Below are positions 1 through 4,836 of a stretch of DNA of 6,204 nt, piece after piece; the stretch's first letter is position 1, and each line of letters opens with the position of its first letter. Where the stretch lies: NCBI GenBank assembly GCA_904501835.1, contig CAJGBW010000066.1, positions 1 to 6,204 of the forward strand, written 5' to 3'. The notes below the pieces were generated by a model, which was given only the letters and a program-made list of their open reading frames with translations, had not been told where the DNA came from and did no database searches. A program made the translations under genes and the position numbers. This DNA comes from an uncultured Bacteroidales bacterium. GTDB taxonomy: Bacteria > Bacteroidota > Bacteroidia > Bacteroidales > UBA932.

Positions 1-30
1 ATGTTTTGAGTGAATCTAACAATTACATAA

Positions 31-65
31 ATTGTGATTCTTGCCTATGAAATTGTAGTCCCAAC
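31..65 (-). CRISPR. Single CRISPR-repeat-like element, possible edge of an array extending left
   Basis: On the minus strand this 35-bp element begins GTTGGGACT and ends AATCACAAT. Bases 1-4 pair with 32-35 (GUUG with CAAU) and, past one G/A mismatch, bases 6-7 pair with 29-30. As I remember them, Cas13b (type VI-B) repeats from Porphyromonas and Bergeyella are about 36 nt, start GTTGGGACT or GTTGGAACT, end TCACAAC, and form the same terminal stem with the same G/A mismatch. The middle of this element differs from those. The 30 bases from 1 to 30 equal one typical spacer. Only one copy is inside the window, so periodicity cannot be shown. Alternatives are a type II-C repeat or anti-repeat (these also begin GTTG and end CAAT), a decayed repeat, or chance. 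Confidence 0.33.
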
Positions 66-213
66 TTAGATTGAAAAAACTCCAATTTAAATTACAGACT
101 AATTTCGTAAATTATTTTACCTCGTTATCTATCGAAAACATTATGTTTTCTTCTCTTTCAATATTGTCAAGGAACTTAATATCCGCCAGAAAATCTGTTC
201 CGATTTCCCAAAC
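66..213 (-). other. AT-rich leader-like region without a supported gene
   Basis: This stretch lies between the predicted start site of the leftward promoter and the CRISPR-like element at 31-65. It is much richer in A and T than the flanking genes, especially over 66-130. The only start-to-stop reading on the minus strand near its middle is a 9-codon ORF at 141-112 (MFSIDNEVK), preceded by purine-rich AGAGAAGAAAACATA. That ORF is too short to support as a gene. No tRNA, rRNA or recognisable riboswitch was seen. The simplest reading is an untranslated leader, either of a CRISPR array or of a gene further left. Confidence 0.4.
134..150. repeat. Perfect 17-bp palindrome (8-1-8)
   Basis: GAAAACAT (134-141), a central T (142), and ATGTTTTC (143-150) form an exact inverted repeat. 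It sits about 65-80 bases downstream of the predicted start of the leftward transcript. A one-base centre is too tight for an RNA hairpin loop without opening the inner pairs, so it suits a dimeric DNA-binding protein site better. AT-rich DNA yields such palindromes by chance fairly often, so function is not established. Confidence 0.35.
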
Positions 214-219
214 GGGCTG

Positions 220-250
220 CAAAGATACGCAACTTTTTTAATTCTGCAAA
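220..250 (-). promoter_or_regulatory. Bacteroidota-type housekeeping promoter, leftward
   Basis: On the minus strand, TTTG at 250-247 is followed after 19 bp by TATCTTTG at 227-220. This fits the published Bacteroides primary-sigma consensus (TTTG at -33, 19-21 bp, TAnnTTTG at -7) at every defined base. A-rich DNA upstream (about 251-290 on the minus strand) resembles an UP-like region. Transcription would begin near 212-214 and run left out of the window. It lies just past the operon terminator, so it serves a separate unit whose product is not visible as a protein here. Confidence 0.75.
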
Positions 251-302
251 CTTTTTCTTCCTTTTTCGACACATTATAAACACTTTTTCTGCAATCGGAG
301 CT

Positions 303-339
303 AAAAAAACAACCGCATGCTGTGATAAGCACACGGTCG
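303..339 (-). terminator. Intrinsic terminator of the four-gene operon
   Basis: Read on the minus strand, CGACCGTGTGCT (339-328) pairs with AGCATGCGGTTG (321-310) across a 6-nt loop, giving 12 consecutive pairs if three G-U wobbles are allowed. Seven Ts follow directly (309-303). The hairpin begins 27 bp after the GH89 stop, which is the expected place for the end of the transcript. On the plus strand the hairpin has no T-run after it, so it appears to act in one direction only. Confidence 0.88.
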
Positions 340-366
340 TATCAAATAATGGTGTTATAAGACAGA

Positions 367-2550
367 CTAACGCGCAGACCATTTCTGGTACAGTTCGCGG
401 CTGATGTCGTAGCTGTCACCCACCGGCTCGGAGATGTACTGCTGGTGTGCCGTCACCCAATTCCACTCAAAATAGGAGGCAAGGGTCATAAAGCGGGCAT
501 AATTAAATGCCGTATCCGTCTTGATGGAATACAAGATCAAATCAAAGAAGTTGACCCAGGTAGGCTTGTAAACGTCATCCAGGATACCATTCCAGCAACG
601 GTTGGCATAGTGAGAGAGTTTACCGCCCCAGATGGAAATAATGCTTCTGGCGTCAAATTCATAGTAATCTTGCTCTGCTTTTGTGCGGCCCCAACTACGC
701 GCCTCTTTGTTCCATTTGCCACACAAATAGTAATGATGCGTAGAAATCAAGCGATTGACATCGTCCATAAGTTCAGTCATTTCAGCAACCAAGGCCTCTG
801 CGCGAGCCAAATCCTTCTTGCGATAGGCGTCCATCAATTGGAAGAAATCCAAATGGAAACGATTTTCCATATATTGACGGCCCACATTCACGCAATCGAA
901 ACGGAAAGAAGGCGTTTCTGACAGACGATTTTGGGTAAATAAATCCCAAACCTTCATCAAATCGGCATTATTATAAGGAATCTGCGGCTTGATGCTATAC
1001 AAGAAACGTCGCGGATTGGACTCCATGGTCGGCAAAGAGGTCATCAATGAGCCGTCCAAAGATACATGATCCGTAATGTACACCTTCTCGTACAACTGTT
1101 TCCAACCAGCACGGAAATTCTCGTCTGCTACGCCGGCATGGCGATCCGCTACATCAAGAATCCAATCAGAAACCTCTTTTTTCTTTTCCCACGCGCGGTC
1201 CAAGATATATTCATACATGAAAGGGCTCACACCGAAACCTTCAAGCGTACCGCCGACGCCTTTGAAATTCTCGCCACCTTCTGCATACACACGGTCTAAA
1301 CGAGCAGCTACGTCTTTGGTATTGCCTGTGATGCAAGTATTTCCACCGAAATTACCTAAATAAGACCAGATATAATCGTGGCCATAGAAACGGTCGGTAG
1401 TACGATAAATCTCAGCCATCTCGCAATAATAATCCAGCAGCAACATGCGACCTTTGGGAACGGGATCCAAGTAGGCCTGTATAATCTCGTTGGACCAGAT
1501 GTCGCTGTCGTGATAGAAAGTCCAGGCCATTTGCAACCAAATCGCATCAGGGTCAGATTTCTGCAAAGACTCCCAGGTCAACTGCGACACCTTATTCAAA
1601 TACTCAGGCGTAATGCAAGGAGGATCAATTTCGTTGAACAAATCCAAGCCATAGATATGAGTTGCCTGTCCGAAAAGCGCTTTCTGTTCGGCCAAAAACT
1701 CATCCGCAATCTGTTGGAAAAGCGGCTCTACAGGATTGAGATACCAGCAGTTATACTTGTCACCGTAGTTTGCCCAGTCACTCAATTTGCGAATGTCTGC
1801 CTCGGGATATTGAGCTTGCAACTGCTCAGGAACGTGGCCGGAAAAGGCACTCAAAATCGGAGAAATACCCAAAGAAGTCTCTCGGGCAATGATTTTCTTC
1901 TGCAATTCCACCTGACCGTCAATCCAGTCTTGAGGAAGCGGACCATTCCACTTGTCAATGTTCACCATACGGTGCCATGCCAAATAAGAAGGACCGGTAA
2001 AATAGGCACGAATCTGCTCATCCGTCATGCCGTGTTTGCGCCAAACACGCTGCCAAACTGCCTCCTGACCGGTATTCGCCAAAGCCATGGTCACACCGTT
2101 GAGCGCCATCCAGTCAATCAAGCGTTCCCATTGGTTCCATTTCCACCAATTCAGCGTGTAACCGAAAGTACAGTAATTCAGGAAGAAACGATGCTCACAC
2201 AAGGCTTTACGTGTCACCACACCGTTGGTGGCAGGCAACACAGCAGGCTGCGGAACTTCATCTTCCACATACCAGGTAACCGTCGTTTTGCAATAGTCTT
2301 TCAAATAATCATTCAAGGCCATTGCCATGGAGTTGGCATTGTTGGCGGTAATGGACAAACGACCATCCTTGGCCTCAAAACGATAGACATCTTCTTCGCC
2401 CGGTTCACAAGTAAAATCTATATTCTGCACTTGTGTGGGAAGAATACGAGCGGTCAAAGACTGTGCGGCCTCCACCTGGGGATCAGCCACTTGCTGCTTG
2501 CATGAAATCAGCACAAAAGCAGCCAATATGACAAGAATGTATTTTCTCAT
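367..2550 (-). CDS. GH89 alpha-N-acetylglucosaminidase, lipoprotein (NAGLU family)
   Basis: 727 aa. Residues 1-17 are a lipoprotein signal (MRKY, hydrophobic core, lipobox LISC with Cys17), so the enzyme is exported and lipid-anchored. The residues after the Cys (KQQVAD) do not clearly match the acidic surface-export signal of Bacteroidota, so periplasmic or surface location is open. About 25-105 is the small N-terminal domain, about 105-450 the TIM-barrel catalytic domain and about 450-727 the helical C-terminal domain of GH89. Strong family segments include WERLIDWMALNG, TGPSYLAWHRM, WNGPLP and SGHVPE. The catalytic pair is visible: acid/base Glu307 in DLFNEIDPP and nucleophile Glu437 in GGTLEGFG, matching human NAGLU E316 and E446. 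The family releases terminal alpha-linked GlcNAc, for example from gastric-type mucin O-glycans or heparan sulfate fragments. It is the last gene of the run, starting on the shared A of TAATG after purT and followed 27 bp past its TAG by a terminator. Confidence 0.96.
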   Translation of the reverse strand: MRKYILVILAAFVLISCKQQVADPQVEAAQSLTARILPTQVQNIDFTCEPGEEDVYRFEAKDGRLSITANNANSMAMALNDYLKDYCKTTVTWYVEDEVPQPAVLPATNGVVTRKALCEHRFFLNYCTFGYTLNWWKWNQWERLIDWMALNGVTMALANTGQEAVWQRVWRKHGMTDEQIRAYFTGPSYLAWHRMVNIDKWNGPLPQDWIDGQVELQKKIIARETSLGISPILSAFSGHVPEQLQAQYPEADIRKLSDWANYGDKYNCWYLNPVEPLFQQIADEFLAEQKALFGQATHIYGLDLFNEIDPPCITPEYLNKVSQLTWESLQKSDPDAIWLQMAWTFYHDSDIWSNEIIQAYLDPVPKGRMLLLDYYCEMAEIYRTTDRFYGHDYIWSYLGNFGGNTCITGNTKDVAARLDRVYAEGGENFKGVGGTLEGFGVSPFMYEYILDRAWEKKKEVSDWILDVADRHAGVADENFRAGWKQLYEKVYITDHVSLDGSLMTSLPTMESNPRRFLYSIKPQIPYNNADLMKVWDLFTQNRLSETPSFRFDCVNVGRQYMENRFHLDFFQLMDAYRKKDLARAEALVAEMTELMDDVNRLISTHHYYLCGKWNKEARSWGRTKAEQDYYEFDARSIISIWGGKLSHYANRCWNGILDDVYKPTWVNFFDLILYSIKTDTAFNYARFMTLASYFEWNWVTAHQQYISEPVGDSYDISRELYQKWSAR

Positions 2551-3740
2551 TATCTCGGGAGAATTTCAACTTGAAGTTTTGCGTAAGCTCTTTCGACCTT
2601 CTCAAGCGCTTTTTCAACAGTCTCGTCTGTCGCCAGAAGCACACCATAACGACGGTGTCCTTTTACCTCGGGCTTACCGAAGATACGAATCTGTACTCCC
2701 TTTTCACTCAAGATTTCCTCCAAATTGCTGAATACAACCTTATCGGTATCCCCTTCCACCACAATGGCTTTGGAGGCGCTCGGACCAAAGAAACGAATTT
2801 CAGGAATCGGCATACCCAATACAGCACGGGCGTGCAAGGCAAACTCGGAAAGGTCTTGGGAAATCATCGTCACCATACCTGTATCGTGGGGGCGAGGAGA
2901 AACCTCACTGAAGATCACCTCATCACCTTTGATGAACATTTCCACGCCGAAAATACCATAGCCACCCAAGGCGCCGGTAATCTTATGGGCAATTTCTTTG
3001 GCTTTATCCAAGGCAGAAACCGTCATGGGTTGGGGCTGCCAAGACTCGCGATAGTCACCGCTAACCTGATGATGGCCAATCGGTTCCAAGGTCGTGGTGC
3101 CGCCGCTGTGACGTACGGTGAGCAAGGTAATCTCATAATCAAAATCCACAAATCCCTCGACAATGACGCGTCCGGCACCGGCACGACCGCCCTCCTGGGC
3201 TTCCTGCCAAGCCAAATCCACGTCAGCTTCGCATTTTACGGTACTCTGTCCATGTCCGGATGAACTCATTACGGGTTTTACAACGCAAGGAATTCCAATC
3301 TGCGCAATGGCTTCCTTAAATTCCTCATACGTATCAGCAAAACGATAGGTCGCCGTCGGCAAGCCCAATTCCTCGGCAGCCAAACGACGTATGCCCTCAC
3401 GGTTCATGGTCAGCAAGGTTGCATTGGCCGTCGGAATGACATTGAATCCCTCTTTTTCCAACTCTACCAAAGTCGGCGTAGCAATCGCCTCCACTTCAGG
3501 AATGATAAAATCAGGCTTTTCACGCTCAATCAACTCGCGCAACTGTTTGCCATCGAGCATGTTAATTACATACGAACGATGTGCAACCTGCATAGCAGGG
3601 GCATTCGCATAACGATCCACAGCGATGACTTCAATGCCATAACGCTGCAATTCCATGGTTACTTCTTTTCCGAGTTCGCCGCTTCCACACAAAAGGGCTT
3701 TCTTTGCGACTGATGTAAGGGGGGATCCTATTTTTAGCAT
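2550..3740 (-). CDS. purT: Formate-dependent phosphoribosylglycinamide formyltransferase (GAR transformylase 2)
   Basis: 396 aa, close to the 392 aa of E. coli PurT. It converts GAR, formate and ATP to formyl-GAR in the third step of purine synthesis, without folate. ATG 3740 puts GSGELGKE at the same residue numbers as in E. coli; the earlier ATG at 3806 would add 22 unrelated residues and overlap the hydrolase. The N-terminal nucleotide-binding domain is about 1-115 (GSGELGKE at 19-26, AVDRYANAPAM at 40-50, PEVEAIA with Glu82). The ATP-grasp domain follows (TMNREGIRRL, Lys155, SSSGHGQ at 159-165, Glu195, Glu203, Glu267, and FSEVSPRPHDTG with Glu279 and Asp286). A C-terminal domain ends with FGKPE and HRRYGV, the phosphate-contacting region. 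The one odd position is His163, where E. coli has Lys. It ends in TAA overlapping the next gene's ATG by one base (TAATG), so the two are probably translationally coupled. Confidence 0.96.
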   Translation of the reverse strand: MLKIGSPLTSVAKKALLCGSGELGKEVTMELQRYGIEVIAVDRYANAPAMQVAHRSYVINMLDGKQLRELIEREKPDFIIPEVEAIATPTLVELEKEGFNVIPTANATLLTMNREGIRRLAAEELGLPTATYRFADTYEEFKEAIAQIGIPCVVKPVMSSSGHGQSTVKCEADVDLAWQEAQEGGRAGAGRVIVEGFVDFDYEITLLTVRHSGGTTTLEPIGHHQVSGDYRESWQPQPMTVSALDKAKEIAHKITGALGGYGIFGVEMFIKGDEVIFSEVSPRPHDTGMVTMISQDLSEFALHARAVLGMPIPEIRFFGPSASKAIVVEGDTDKVVFSNLEEILSEKGVQIRIFGKPEVKGHRRYGVLLATDETVEKALEKVERAYAKLQVEILPR

Positions 3741-3787
3741 AATCTTATGGTTTTTCAGTGTTATTAATTCCTCTATACAACTGGCTC

Positions 3788-4798
3788 TTAAAGCGCATTC
3801 ATCCAATCATCGAGCACTTTCTCAAAAGTACTTCTATGATTTTTCAATCTGTCTTCTTTTCCATCTGCACGCCACTCTGTTTTGGAGAAGCCCCATCCGT
3901 GTCCACCGGTCGGGAAGATATAGAGAGCAGCAGGTACTTTGTGCTCGGTCAACTTCTCATAATACATGATGGAATTGGCGACAGGAACGGTCTTATCATC
4001 CTGTGAAACAGCGATAAAGGTCTTGGGAGTCTCGGCGTTGATGCGATTTTCAGTAGAATAGTACTCAACCAATTCGTTATATTTTGCCATAGACGCATTG
4101 TAATCGTCCACCTTCAAATCGTGGTTGTCCCATTTCTCTTTTTTACCAATCAAGTTGTTGCGTGTACCACCGTGTGAGGTCATGGGGCCGAAAGTGATGA
4201 CAGGATAAATCAGAATGGAGAAATCAGGCTTGGTAATCGCGTCTTTATACATGGTAGAAACGGTTGAAGCCAAGTGTCCGCCAGCAGAAAAGCCGATGAC
4301 ACCAATCTGTTTTACGCCCCATTTTTCAGCATTTGCACGGCAATAGCGGAATGCATTCTGCACGTCGTGCAAAGGCAGTTGCCAATGGCCATTGGGCATA
4401 CGATATTTTACCACACAAACGGCAATATTGCGTTTGAGCATATAATTTGCCACGTACAGACCTTCGTTATAGGTAGAGGTAAAACGATATCCACCACCCG
4501 GACAGACAATAATCATCTTTCCATTGCATTTTTTAGGCAAATACAAATCAATGCGTGCGCTGTCACCGGTATTGTATAGGTTTCCGTCTTCCTTCATATA
4601 CTCCCCGGTCAATCCGTTATTTTCCAGGGGACCTTCTGCACCCTCCAAACCTTTATCCACGTTCTGACCTTCCGGATACAAAAGAAGGGTTTGGGTAGGT
4701 TTGAGTTTGATGCGCGGTTTCTGGGCTTGTGCAGTAAATAAACCGGCTGTCAAAAACAATGACAGGCTCAAAATGAAGAAAAGTCTGTTCGTTCTCAT
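3788..4798 (-). CDS. Secreted alpha/beta-hydrolase, acetylesterase-like
   Basis: 336 aa. The start is placed at ATG 4798 because it gives a clean Sec signal peptide (MRTNR, hydrophobic LFFILSLSLFLTAGLF, then TAQAQ with likely cleavage near residue 25); an earlier in-frame ATG at 4867 would put 23 polar residues before it and overlap folD. The mature protein has the alpha/beta-hydrolase elements in order: oxyanion loop CPGGGY (99-104), nucleophile elbow GFSAGGH with Ser171, acid Asp268 in SQDDKTVP, and His300 in GGHGWG. The triad is therefore complete. This pattern matches the Aes/BD-FAE-type carbohydrate esterases that remove acetyl or other acyl groups from polysaccharides, and export to the periplasm or outside suits that. 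The exact substrate (xylan, pectin, O-acetylated host glycan) cannot be read from the sequence. It lies between purD-folD (38 bp) and purT (47 bp), with no visible promoter or terminator. An exopeptidase-like role is a less likely alternative. Confidence 0.88.
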   Translation of the reverse strand: MRTNRLFFILSLSLFLTAGLFTAQAQKPRIKLKPTQTLLLYPEGQNVDKGLEGAEGPLENNGLTGEYMKEDGNLYNTGDSARIDLYLPKKCNGKMIIVCPGGGYRFTSTYNEGLYVANYMLKRNIAVCVVKYRMPNGHWQLPLHDVQNAFRYCRANAEKWGVKQIGVIGFSAGGHLASTVSTMYKDAITKPDFSILIYPVITFGPMTSHGGTRNNLIGKKEKWDNHDLKVDDYNASMAKYNELVEYYSTENRINAETPKTFIAVSQDDKTVPVANSIMYYEKLTEHKVPAALYIFPTGGHGWGFSKTEWRADGKEDRLKNHRSTFEKVLDDWMNAL

Positions 4799-4836
4799 AT
4801 TTATATTCTTTTTAATTAGGATGAGCAATGATATTA

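Noticed and set aside
112..141. 9-codon leader peptide ORF (MFSIDNEVK) on the minus strand
   Set aside because: It has a plausible purine-rich upstream stretch, but nine codons with no regulatory codon run and no attenuator hairpin are not enough support.
141..382. Two minus-strand reading frames of 63 and 68 codons at the left end
   Set aside because: They run through the operon terminator and the promoter boxes, overlap the end of GH89, and have low-complexity Lys/Phe-rich content with no family resemblance.
1378..2505. 375-codon open frame on the plus strand
   Set aside because: It lies entirely opposite the GH89 gene, whose minus-strand translation shows an unmistakable family match. 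The plus-strand product shows no recognisable domain or signal and is a shadow of codon bias.
2480..2510. Surface-export signal after the GH89 lipobox
   Set aside because: The residues after Cys17 are KQQVAD, which lack the clear acidic cluster of the known Bacteroidota export signal, so surface location was not claimed.
3741..3787. Promoter or terminator between the hydrolase and purT
   Set aside because: The 47-bp gap has no TAnnTTTG box with a spaced TTTG and no stem followed by Ts on the minus strand.
3741..3806. Longer PurT start at 3806
   Set aside because: The added 22 residues match nothing in PurT and overlap the hydrolase end, while the 3740 start aligns exactly with the known N-terminus.
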